From contig CM075760.1 of assembly GCA_037974335.1 (NCBI GenBank), positions 59,402,515 through 59,466,514 on the forward strand: a stretch of 64,000 nt of DNA, in the 5' to 3' direction. Each line of letters starts with the position of its first letter. The first letter of the stretch is position 1. The stretch is from Prionace glauca. Taxonomy: Eukaryota > Chordata > Chondrichthyes > Carcharhiniformes > Carcharhinidae. Below are positions 55,212 through 64,000 of this stretch, piece by piece. A program made the position numbers and the translations under genes. Under the pieces are notes generated by a model, which worked only from the letters and a program-made list of their open reading frames with translations, was not told where the DNA came from and did not search any database.

Positions 55212-55627
55212 GCCGCAGGTTTCTGGGTCACAGCTGCTGTCTGCTGGGTGCCGGTTGTAACAGCGGGTCTGACACTGACACATGAATGTATTCCCGTGAA
55301 CACAAACCCCGAGAACAATCCACATAAACACCATTCAAAACCGTTAACATCGAAGGCAGATTCCTGCTGATTCTTAGATTCGCTGTACGAGGGAAGAATT
55401 GGCTGCTCTTTATTTGGGGGTCACTTGGCACTAACATTGAAAATACAAGCGAAGGATCATTGAATAGTGTAAACTCAAACCTGCCAGCTAGGCAAACCCT
55501 AATAACTAACCGTAATTAAACACCTCTCATTTAAATTCACTTACAGACTGAGATTTATTAACATAAGGAGTACAAAAGGATTGTTCCAGTCACGATTAGG
55601 AGCTGATAAACGATTAATAGAATTAAT
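55212..55627. other. 3' flank of the TRV, nothing recognised
   Basis: No repeat or gene was recognised between the RSS and the CR1 element. Confidence 0.5.
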
Positions 55628-56790
55628 AAGAACATAAGAAATAGGAGCAGGAGTAGGCCATCTAGCACTTCGAGCCTGCCCCGCCATTCAATAAGATCAT
55701 GGCTGAGCTGTTGTGGATCAGTTCCACATTCCCGCCCTCTCCCCATAACCCTTAATCCCCTCTCTTATCAAAAACCCATCAACCCGCGTCTTAAAAATAT
55801 TTAGCGAGGCAGCCTCCACCACTTCAACGGGCAGAGAATTCCAGAGATTCACCACCCTTTGAGTGAAGAAGTTCCTCCTCAACTCCGTTCCAAACCGTCC
55901 CCCCCCCTTTATCTTGAGGCTGTGCCCCCTAGTCCTGCTGTCCTTTCTGAGCGGGAAGAGCCTCTCCATCTCTATCCTATCCATCCCATTCATCATCTTA
56001 TACGTCTCAATGAGATCTCCCCTCATTCTTCTAAACTCTAACGAGTACAAGCCTAGTTTATTCAGCCTCACCTCTTAGCTCAACCCCCTCAACTCCGGCA
56101 TCACCCTAGTAAACCTCCTCTGCACTCCCTCCAAGGCCAAAATATCCTTGCGTAAGTACGGCGCCCAAAACTGCGCACAGTACTGCAGCTGCGGCTCACC
56201 AATGCCCTATACAGCTGCAGCTACTTTTATATTCAATCCCCCTTGCTGTGAAGGCCAGCATCCCATTCGCCTTCCTGACCACCTGCTGCACCTGCAAGCT
56301 GGGTTTTTGCGACTCATGCACAAGGACCCCGAGGTTCCTCTGCACCGTCACCTGCTGCAGTTTTTCGCCACGTAAGTAATAGTCCTTCCTACCATTATTC
56401 CTACCAAAGTGGACCACCTCGCACTTGCCAACATTAAATTCCATTTGCCAGATCCTGGCCCATTCGCCCAGCCTATCTAGACCCTTCTGTAGACTCTCCA
56501 CACCCTCCGCACAATTTGCCGTTCCACCACTCTTGGTGTCACCAACAAATTTTGACACCATACACTTGGTTCCCTCCTCCAGATCATCTATAAATGGTAA
56601 ATAGCTGAGGACCTAGCACCGACCCCTGGGGCACTCCACTAGTCACCATCCGCCAATCCGAATAGCACCCATTGACCCCCACTCTCTGCCTCCTATTTGA
56701 CAACCAATCCTCTATCCACGCTAACACCCTACCCCCAACTCCATGTCCCCTGACCTTCTGCAATAACCTCTTGTGAGGTAATGATTTCAA
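55628..56790 (-). repeat. CR1-like LINE, 5'-truncated
   Basis: The minus strand starts at L-P-H-K-R-L-L inside the reverse transcriptase and continues [39 protein letters not shown] (the FADD box altered to F-V-G-D), WQMEFNVGKCEVVHFGR, LNKLGLYSLEFRRMRGD and FFTQRVVNLWNSLPV. The 3' tail has GGCGGGGCAGGC and TTCTTATGTTC. Several indels break the frame. It is the closest relative of 18,915-20,235 in the window. Confidence 0.93.
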
Positions 56791-57202
56791 GCGGAAGAAT
56801 TGTTATGGCCTCAGCAGTGGAACAGATGACATGAAAACAGGTTAAATACAGTCATCAGTTTCTGAGTGAAAAACTGCTTCCACTTCGCTGGAGGTCGGAG
56901 AGTTTACTGTTTAATTCAATTAAAGTATTTCTTGTCATTGAGCCCGAGATTTGGACCCAGATCTGCGAAATATTTGTGTCAGTAGAAACAATAAAATTTA
57001 CCCCATTAAAAAACCATATCCTAACCTGCATCACCATTTTTATCGTCAGTGCTTTGGACCCTATTGCTCTGCTCTCTTCTGTTCTTTACAGGTGATATCT
57101 CCAATTCAGACGCCAAAGAGAAAATCCCAGTGATACTGATTCGCACGAGATTTGTGGTGACCAGGAAGTAACGCAGTGTCGTTACACAGAAATGAGTCTA
57201 CA

Positions 57203-57274
57203 TTACCTAATCAGGAATCGAACCGGGGTCATAGCAAAGAAAGTGCTGAATCCTAATCACGAGACCATCGGGGA
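57203..57274 (-). pseudogene. tRNA-Glu pseudogene
   Basis: The 72 nt minus-strand homologue of 12,161-12,232 begins TCCCCGATGGTCTCGTGATT and has the triplet TTC at the anticodon position. The anticodon stem and acceptor stem are mispaired. Confidence 0.8.
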
Positions 57275-57944
57275 AGTTGATGCAAGCGCTTTAAAAAATA
57301 ACTAATTTATCCATGAACCATCTGCCTTCCATTTTTTTACTTCAGACTTTTGATTCACCAAAAACAAGCTTTTCCTTTCATCTGTCATGTTTAGATGGAA
57401 CACAAGGGACTGTATCAGCCAATATAAACAGCGTTTCCTGTTCGCTAGAACATGAAATCGACAGTGAGGTGAAATAATCCCGCAAGCTGCTCGTGTGACA
57501 CGTTCAATTCCTAAATCCCACCAACCTCATTACTGTGGCTTCGATGAAACTTACAAGGTAACACACGGCAGGCATTCATCACGGGGAGCAACATGCACAA
57601 TCATTTACCAAATGCTATCATATCGCCACTCTTCCTGTTTCAGTCTCTGCCTTTCATCCAGCTCCCTCTGACTGTCCAGTTCCAAGGGTCACTTAGCCGC
57701 TTGATGTTGACACAGACAGTTGGTGAACCCGAGCTTTACCTGGAAATCAGGGAAAGCGAATATATGACACACGGCATTGAGAGGAGATGGAGTTTAGAGG
57801 TGACAGTACAAAGAGACAGAGATATCTCATCTTCCTGATCGAGTTACTGATTACAGGAATGTACAGAGTGCGAATTATCCACTGTCAAACTCTCCTTCCA
57901 GTCTTGAGCACGGAGTTAAGTTTGAAGTGTTTGAAGTTTTGCTA

Positions 57945-58380
57945 CAGGCATTCAGGGTTTTGTTGAGACCACATTTGGAATAGTGTGTGCAGTTTGGATC
58001 CCCGTATTTTAGACAAAATAAAAACAAAATCTGAGGATGCTGGAATCTGAATCAAAAACAGAAAATGCTGGAAATTCTCAACAGCTTTAATGAGAAGGAA
58101 TAGTTAGCATTGAAAAACTGCAGGGAATCTGATTGTATGAGTTTGATAGGGTGGAAGCTGAGGCATTATTTTCCCTGATCCGGGAATATAAAACACGGGG
58201 TACAATCCAGGATAAGGCGCTGATAATTCACGATCAGGAAAAATTGCTTCACTCAAAGGGTAGTGAAGCTTTCAAATTCTCTACGCCAGAGGGCTGTAGA
58301 TGCTCCATCATTGAACACATTTCAGTTTGGGTTAGACAGATTTATGATCTATAAAATAATGAATGGAAGCAGGGATATGG
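57945..58380 (+). repeat. Degraded CR1-like fragment with inserted repeat
   Basis: Inverted partner of 11,085-11,560. The inserted interspersed repeat (about 58,015-58,115, AGAAAATGCTGGAAATTCTC) is shared, so it is older than the block duplication. Confidence 0.8.
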
Positions 58381-58634
58381 AATTGGAACAAATGCTCGGT
58401 CACAAATTCATGTCTGGATTCTAATTGTTAAGTTTAATGGTATAATGGAAGCATGTATACAACGTTATAAGTAAGATGTCGGTAGTCAATAGTCATTAAA
58501 TAATGTTGGTGACAACAGATAACAGTGTAGCCGGTAACACTTGAGAGATGTTTTTTATTGATGCCCACGGAACCTATTGCCAACCCGCAGCGGTTCGCTT
58601 AAGAATGGTGACGGTGAGAAAATAGTGCAAGCTC

Positions 58635-58708
58635 CGTCCCTGGGTGGGCTCGAACCACCAACCTTTCGGTTAATAGCCGAATACGCTGACCCATTGCGCC
58701 GCCGAGAC
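58635..58708 (-). pseudogene. tRNA-Asn-like pseudogene (anticodon ATT)
   Basis: The 74 nt minus-strand homologue of the tRNA-Asn at 10,740 has loop CTATTAA, so the anticodon has changed from GTT to ATT. One acceptor pair is lost (G opposite A). The T-arm is intact. It would read Asn if charged, but is more likely inactive. Confidence 0.8.
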
Positions 58709-58925
58709 TGAGACAGCAGCTGATGCAGATATTGTAAACAAGGATGTCAATGACCACAATTCTATTTCTGCAAAACATTGTTCCAGAACTGCAGCATGAC
58801 AGCACCGTGTACAATTCTATACAAGTCTCTTCAGTTACGTTGATCCTGCAACATTGCTGTAGTGTGTTGGTCATTCCCTTTCTCCTCTGAATGTGCAGGT
58901 AAAATGAATCCATGTGTCTTATTGC

Positions 58926-59404
58926 AGGGAGGAATTCAATGGGACGGAAGGGAACTGACAAACAGAAGCCCAAGGATCCAATATTTACTCTCAATCATCA
59001 ATAACACCGTTCCCAGCTGCAACTCCATCCTAATATTGTGATCCATTTCCCTCAGGATCTGTCCCAAGATTTAATTTTTCCCTTCTTTTGTCCTCATTTT
59101 GAAGTGAAATTCACTTCAATGCCCAACATAAATTGAATTGCAAACCTGAAGGTTGACCTTGGGGAACAAGTCTCTGGGTAAAACAGATGCCCATTTCTAG
59201 ATTCACAGTACTCAGCGTTTCACGCAAATGAAATAATTTAACACTGAAAAGTTTTGGAAACTTGGTGTGAATATTGACTGTGATTCACACAGGTATCGGG
59301 TAAATGCTGCTCGATGGTTCAGTGAGAGGGATATAATCTATGTACGTTTTGCTCAGCTTGTGTTCGGTGTACTGGGAGGCTTCAACCGGGTTGAATTTTG
59401 TGTC
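58926..59404. other. Intergenic, nothing recognised
   Basis: An open stretch on the minus strand at 59,285-59,491 runs into the neighbouring LINE and has no recognisable V-domain core. Confidence 0.5.
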
Positions 59405-60310
59405 CCAGAGATAGAACATAGAACATAGAACATTACAGCACAAACAGGCCCTTCGGCCCTCGAGTTGCGCCGATCGCATCAACCCCACCAATCTATAGAC
59501 CTATCTATAACCCCCAATCCCATTAAACCCCATATACTCATCCAGAAGTCTTTTAAAAGACCCCAGCGAGTTCGCCTCCACCACCGACGACGGCAGCCGA
59601 TTCCATTCACTCACCACCCTCTGAGTGAAAAACTTACCCCTAACATCACCTCTGTACTTTCCTCCCCGCACCTTAAATCTGTGTCCTCTCGTAGCGACCA
59701 TTTCAACCCGGGGAAATAGCCTCTGAGAGTCCACCCTATCTATTCCTCTCAACATTTTATAAACTTCTATCAGGTCGCCTCTCAACCTTCGCCTCTCCAG
59801 GGAAAAGAGTCCCAGCTCCCTCAACCTATCTTCATAAGGCATGCCTCCCAGTCCAGGCAACATCCTTGTAAATCTCCTCTGCACCCTTTCAATAGCTTCT
59901 ACGTCTTTCCTATGGTGAGGCGACCAGAACTGCGCACAGTACTCCAAATGAGGCCTGACGAGGGTCCTGTAAAGTTGCAGCATTACCTCCCGACTCCTAA
60001 ACTCAATCCCTCGATTAATGAAGGCCAGTACACCATACGCCTTCTTGACCACCTCCTCCACCTGCGAGGCCGATTTAAGAATCCTGTGAACCCGGACCCC
60101 GAGATCCTTCTGCTCTTCAACGCTACTAAGACCCCTGCCCTTAATAGTGTACTCGTTCATCCCGTTGGTTCTGCCGAAATGGACGACTACACATTTATCC
60201 GCGTTGAAGTCCATCTGCCACTTCTCCGCCCTTTCCTGCATCCTATCTATGTCCTGCTGCAACTTTTGACATCCTTCCAGACCATCCACAACACCGCCGA
60301 CCTTCGTAAT
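59405..60310 (-). repeat. CR1-like LINE (ATGTTCT-tailed subfamily), 5'-truncated
   Basis: The minus strand has one continuous open frame of about 260 codons: WQMDFNADKCVVVHFGR, EEQKDLGVRVHRILK, LVRPHLEYCAQFWSPHHRKD, RRFTRMLPGLGG, RRRLRGDLIEVYKMLRG, FFTQRVVSEWNRLPSS, ending G-I-G-G-Y-R. A short 3' tail ends in repeated ATGTTCT (59,409-59,432). It is uninterrupted, so it is a recent insertion. The catalytic reverse-transcriptase part is missing. Confidence 0.94.
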
Positions 60311-61418
60311 CCACTGTTGAAGCTGCAGTCGCGGGGAACGTAGACAGGAAAACAGAATTAAATGGTTTTATTTATCCGGGATTCCTTTTTTTCAATATTC
60401 CACTTCCTCCTTCTTTGGCCATTAGTTTATTTTTCTAATGTAATTTTCAAAGGATAGCCACTGTTAAGTTCTGGACACTTGCCTGCATAGCACTGTTGAT
60501 GAAACATTTAAACATGGAGAGTTAGCGAGCACTGAGCCGATGTTATGCTGAGGTCTCATTCAGCCACCTAGTCTTTGAAATTTCGTAGATACTAAGCAGA
60601 GTGTCCAGACAGTAACAGGGCTGATCCACTAAAGAATTCCTAAAATAACTCCATGGCTAAACGTCTCAGATATTGCAGCATTGAATACAGGAAGCCATTG
60701 CGCTGATGCACAGCCTGGGCCACGCTCACCTGCATAGGCACATTGCTCAGGTTTTTAACAGGAAGTATGCACAGGGAGAGGAAAACATACCTTTCAAGTT
60801 ATCACCAGTTTACACTTGTATCTTGCTCAGACCCTACCTTCCAGTCACATTCTTTGACCTGCTGCATTATTTTGACCGCGGCTTGTTTTTCGGTTCTCAG
60901 ATTGAACTGTTTTTCGACATACATTTCTCCCCACCTGTTCTATCTTGTGTTCACTCCCTCAACCTCATCTTCATCACTCTCTTTGTCAGCCGGAGACATC
61001 CCCTACCGCCCGCCCCCTTTTCTATTGTCCCATTCCCGGGTTAAGTCTCACAGCTCCGGAATGCAGGCAGCTTTGAAACATTTTTAAGTCTGAGGAACCT
61101 TTATTTGGTGAAAATGATCTTCCCAGACAAGCCTGAATTGAAGAAAATAACAATTGGAAACGAAACACAAACTCTTTAACTGGTAGCTGTTCTCTCTCTC
61201 TTTCGCTGATTAACCTTTCAGTCTGATGGGATTCTGCTGTGTGTTATCTCAGCCGATCCTGGATTGAATTGGGTGACAATTTGATCGGAGGTTAATGTGG
61301 TTTCCTCTGGGTGTGTGTCAGAGCGGCTGACAGCGCCGCTGCTCATTCTGATTGTTACTTTCTGCGGCTCTCAACACAAACCTCAACAGACTGGAGCACC
61401 CAATGATAACTGCAAAGC
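60311..61418. other. Intergenic, nothing recognised
   Basis: Two overlapping open stretches at 60,706-61,087 (plus strand) have no family resemblance, no splice context and Ser/Leu/Pro-rich composition. I do not call a gene. Confidence 0.5.
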
Positions 61419-61457
61419 AGTTTTTGTACGGGGGTGAGACTGCTTTCTATCACCGTG
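61419..61457 (-). promoter_or_regulatory. 23-type recombination signal
   Basis: Minus strand: CACGGTG (61,457-61,451; one change), 23 nt spacer, ACAAAAACT (61,427-61,419). Confidence 0.93.
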
Positions 61458-62023
61458 AGTCTGAAAGCGCAGTAATAGCGGCCAGCGTCAGTCAGCTGCA
61501 GGCTCGAGATGGTTAAAGTAGTTAATTTAGCCGAGGTCTGGAGATCAATGGAGAAATTGGGTCCAAAACCTTCCCCTCTGTTTTGTGTACCCCCGGTGCT
61601 TTTCAATATAATGAACTGCAAGTCTTTCTGTGGCTGCTGTTTGTACCAATATAAGACATAGCTGTTTGCTGTAGTGCTGTAGGTACATCGGATAGTCACC
61701 GTTTCACCTTCTCTCCCCTCTGAAGACTGCGGCTGAGAAACAAAATCTCCATCACTCGGATCTGTAACGTGTTCAAAAAGAAGAAAAAAAATCTAACTGT
61801 TAGATGTGCTGCTGAAATAATATTAACACTTTATATTGACCGAGACATAACTGGAGTTATGAAATAAAAACAAATGATGGTGGAAATACACAGCAGGGTC
61901 AAGAACCACCACTGGGGAGAAGCAGAGCTAAAGGTTCAGATCGCGATAACATTTAACCAGATTGGAGTCATCCTTACTGATAAGAAACAGCCCGAACACA
62001 ATGCAGACAGTGAGGAACTCCAT
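61458..62023 (-). CDS. TCR alpha/delta-type V gene, apparently functional
   Basis: The leader exon is 62,023-61,978 (MEFLTVCIVFGLFLI, donor GTAAGG). The V exon is 61,761-61,458 (acceptor ACGTTACAG, phase 1). The domain begins NPSDGDFVSQPQSSEGREG and has VTIRCTYST (first Cys), LYWYKQQPQKDLQF (core Trp), IDLQTSAKLTTLTISSL and DAGRYYCAFRL (second Cys). FR2 has Lys instead of Arg after the W-Y pair. It is fully open. Of the TRVs in view it is the one that lies upstream of the IgM cluster in the same transcriptional orientation, about 26 kb from Dmu1. A TTTAAA word about 40 bp upstream of the ATG may act as a TATA box. Confidence 0.94.
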
Positions 62024-62284
62024 GGCGGCTGCAGAGCTCGGGGCTGTGACTAACCTTTAAAACCCCAAGCACTGCCGGAACAGAATCTGTTTTTACAGTC
62101 ACTTTCTGATCTCAAACTTCCCGTCCAATCAACAATTTGCAATCTACCCGTCATAGATTGAGATAAGGTTTCAACGAGTTTCAGTGATTAGCTGAAGCTC
62201 TTTGACCTTCACTATTATATATCTGAGACTCAGTGACTGAGTGGGTACAGTGTTTGGTGAGAGGGAAGAATCAACTTCACTGAC

Positions 62285-62370
62285 AAGGCCATAAGAGATA
62301 GCAGCAGAATTAAGCCATTCGGCCCATTCGTGCCTATTCCACCATTCAGTCATGGCCGACATGTTTAAAA
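62285..62370 (-). repeat. LINE 3' tail fragment
   Basis: Reads GAATTAAGCCATTCGGCCCA and CCACCATTCAGTCATGGCCG on the plus strand, matching the complement of a CR1-type 3' tail. Confidence 0.75.
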
Positions 62371-62384
62371 TCCCTGCAGAATCA

Positions 62385-62785
62385 GAGAATCCCTACAGTG
62401 CACAAGGAGGCCATTCGGCCCATCTAGTCTGAACCGGCCCAATCCTGAACCCAATACTCCAAGGATGTTGATTAGGTTGATTAGCCACGGTAAATTGCTC
62501 CTTAATGTCAGGGGGATTAGAAGGTAAAAGTATGGGGTTACGGGGATAGCACAGGACCCGGATGGGACTGTTGTCGGTGCAGGCTCGATGGGTCAAATGG
62601 CCTCCTCCTGCACTATAGGTATTGTATTCTATGATACAATCCCACCCAAGCCTATTCCTGTAACGCCACATATTTACCATGCCATCCCCCTGACACTAGG
62701 GTCAATTTGTCACGGACAATCAATCTAACCCGCGCATCTTTGGGAGGAAACAGGAGCACTCGGAGGAAACCCACACAGACCAAGT
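62385..62785. repeat. Two opposed tRNA-SINE fragments
   Basis: A plus-strand 3' half (about 62,465-62,640: TTGATTAGGTTGATTAGCCA to ATGGCCTCCTCCTGCACTAT) meets a minus-strand piece (about 62,640-62,785: CAATCTAACCCGCGCATCTT, CGGAGGAAACCCACACAGAC). A short inverted SINE end also precedes them at 62,385-62,430. Confidence 0.8.
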
Positions 62786-62789
62786 CCTG

Positions 62790-63160
62790 ACCAAGTCCTC
62801 AATATCTCTAGTAATCCACCGCTCTCCAATCCTACCTTTCCCATCCTTCCTCTTAACTGGCACATGTCTTTCCTGCAACCATTTCAGTTTTCCCTTGAAA
62901 GACTCCAACATGCCTAACGTGGACTTGCCCTCCAACAGCCTTTCCCAGTCTGTATCCCTAAGCTCCTACCTAATTTGGCTGTATCTAGCCTTCCCCCAAT
63001 TTAGCACCCTCCGCTTAGGGCAGCACTCATCTTTTTTCCATTAGCATCCAAACGTAGACAGATTTGTGGTCACTATTAGCCAAATGTTCACCTACTGCAA
63101 CCTCAACCACCTGACCCGGCTCATTGCCCAGAACTAAATCCAGTATAGCCCAGATATATG
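62790..63160 (-). repeat. CR1-like LINE endonuclease-domain fragment
   Basis: The minus strand reads I-L-D-L-V-L-G-N-E-P-G-Q-V-V-E-V-A-V-G-E and then HLANSDHKSV. S-D-H is the catalytic end of the APE-type endonuclease of LINE ORF2. Other copies in this window cover only the reverse transcriptase and 3' end, so this is the only piece of the N-terminal half. Confidence 0.85.
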
Positions 63161-64000
63161 AGATGTATGTTTCTTGATGTTGATTTTCTTTTGAAATATA
63201 GTTTCAAGATACTTCTCGCTGAGGGAGATGAACAACGGACTCATTTTATTCAGCACCGTATCCCAAATAATCACTGCAACAACACCAAGAAATCAATTCA
63301 GAAGTTCAAGTGCCAGAACTGATAACATAAAATGGCGTTTTTTCTGCATTATCCTGAAGAGGAAGATAGTACCTACAGTCCATTCATTACACAAAAAATG
63401 AAAACAATTTATGATACAACAGATGAATTACAAAGAATTGTGGCCGTTTAGATCAGCAAGGACCGCATTGGCCAGTCAGTATTGTGCATTTACAAATACT
63501 GATTGACATGTTTTGCGTGCTACTCTTTTCCTGTCATGGTGAAGTGTTTCTAGAATTGTTATCTTCTCTGTTTTATTCTGCTATCACTGACTCACAGCAC
63601 CTCTTCTCCAACTCTCGCACATAGCAAGCACACAAATAGCTTTGAACAATATTATAGCTGAAAATATAGAGATTCATGGTCATCCGAAAAAAGTAATATT
63701 TTGGTGAAGTGTTAGTCCGATAGCATTTTAAATTCCCATGTCGAGTCAATAATTGAACACGTTTATCATATCCGTCTTTCACCCTGCTTCGCTACATTAT
63801 AGTATATGACAGTATCTGCAAACTGAGCCATAGTGTTGGAACGTGTATTACCGCCCGCAGGTACATTAAATATTCCCCCTTTACATTGTATATGAAAATG
63901 CTATAGAATCAGTGCAGAAGGAAGCCATTCGGCCCATCGAGTTTCCACCAGCTCTCTGATAGAGTGTTTTATTAAGAAGTTTCACAACACTACGTTAAAG
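63161..64000. other. Intergenic, right edge
   Basis: No gene was recognised. A SINE-related scrap (GAAGCCATTCGGCCCATCGA) lies at about 63,921-63,940. Confidence 0.55.

Larger units (their letters stand above)
56935..58925. repeat. Duplicated block B, right copy
   Basis: Inverted and colinear with 10,500-12,495. Both tRNA genes in this copy are more degraded than in the left copy. The block lies between two CR1 elements. Confidence 0.9.

Noticed and set aside
59285-59491. Possible V-domain fragment on the minus strand
   Set aside because: No Cys-Trp-Cys core and no RSS, and it runs into the CR1 tail.
60706-61087. Two overlapping plus-strand open frames
   Set aside because: Ser/Leu/Pro-rich, no motif and no splice signals.

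Overview
The window is genomic DNA from a cartilaginous fish, most likely a shark. Three things point there. It holds a compact cluster-type IgM heavy-chain gene with one VH, two D, one JH and four C domains. It holds TCR V genes of the alpha/delta type. Its interspersed repeats are CR1-like LINEs ending in short ATGTTCT/TTATGTTCT repeats and tRNA-derived SINEs of the elasmobranch kind. I see no retrovirus-like or other virus-like element, and no ordinary housekeeping gene.

The central feature is a complete, germline-unjoined IgM cluster on the minus strand. In transcription order it has a promoter (about 36.33-36.25 kb), leader and VH (36,174-35,684), D1 (35,272-35,260), D2 (34,885-34,874), JH (34,481-34,434), a 10.3 kb J-C intron, C1 (24,137), C2, C3, C4 with a secretory tail (stop at 21,226) and a membrane exon (17,150-17,014). 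All exon phases agree (phase 1 throughout), no exon has an internal stop, and the recombination signals read VH-23, 12-D1-22, 12-D2-12, 23-JH. A VH remnant at 45.5-45.7 kb, with about 1.7 kb of matching upstream flank (46.4-48.1 kb), shows that the IgH unit was once at least partly duplicated in tandem.

The cluster sits inside an array of TCR alpha/delta-type V genes (TRV). Minus-strand TRVs lie at 1.1-1.6 kb (stop in the leader), 2.3-3.0 kb (pseudogene split by a SINE), 8.7-9.6 kb and 61.5-62.0 kb. Plus-strand TRVs lie at 5.5-5.9 kb, 50.5 kb (relic), 52.5-53.0 kb and 54.7-55.2 kb. The intact TRVs have a 46-52 nt leader exon, a phase-1 intron and a 23-type signal (24 nt in one). No TCR J or C segment was recognised, so the window lies wholly within V territory. 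The VH carries the same 23-type signal as the TRVs, and Dmu1 offers a 12-type signal on its 5' side. Joins between the two receptor systems are therefore possible in cis, which could explain the Ig-VH/TCR-delta transcripts reported in sharks.

The spaces between genes are filled by duplicated blocks. Block A (TRV plus flanks, 1-1,745 against 52,335-54,058) and block B (tRNA-Asn and tRNA-Glu, 10,500-12,495 against 56,935-58,925) are both inverted pairs. There is also a 1.3 kb tandem duplication (12.8-15.1 kb), many CR1 and SINE copies, and long simple repeats. The J-C intron holds an approximately 600 bp G-rich, AGCT-containing degenerate repeat in sense orientation 1.1-1.7 kb upstream of C1, followed further upstream by several kilobases of GAGTGA- and TG-type repeats. 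Coordinates of exons, signals and tRNAs were counted base by base. Repeat borders are approximate.
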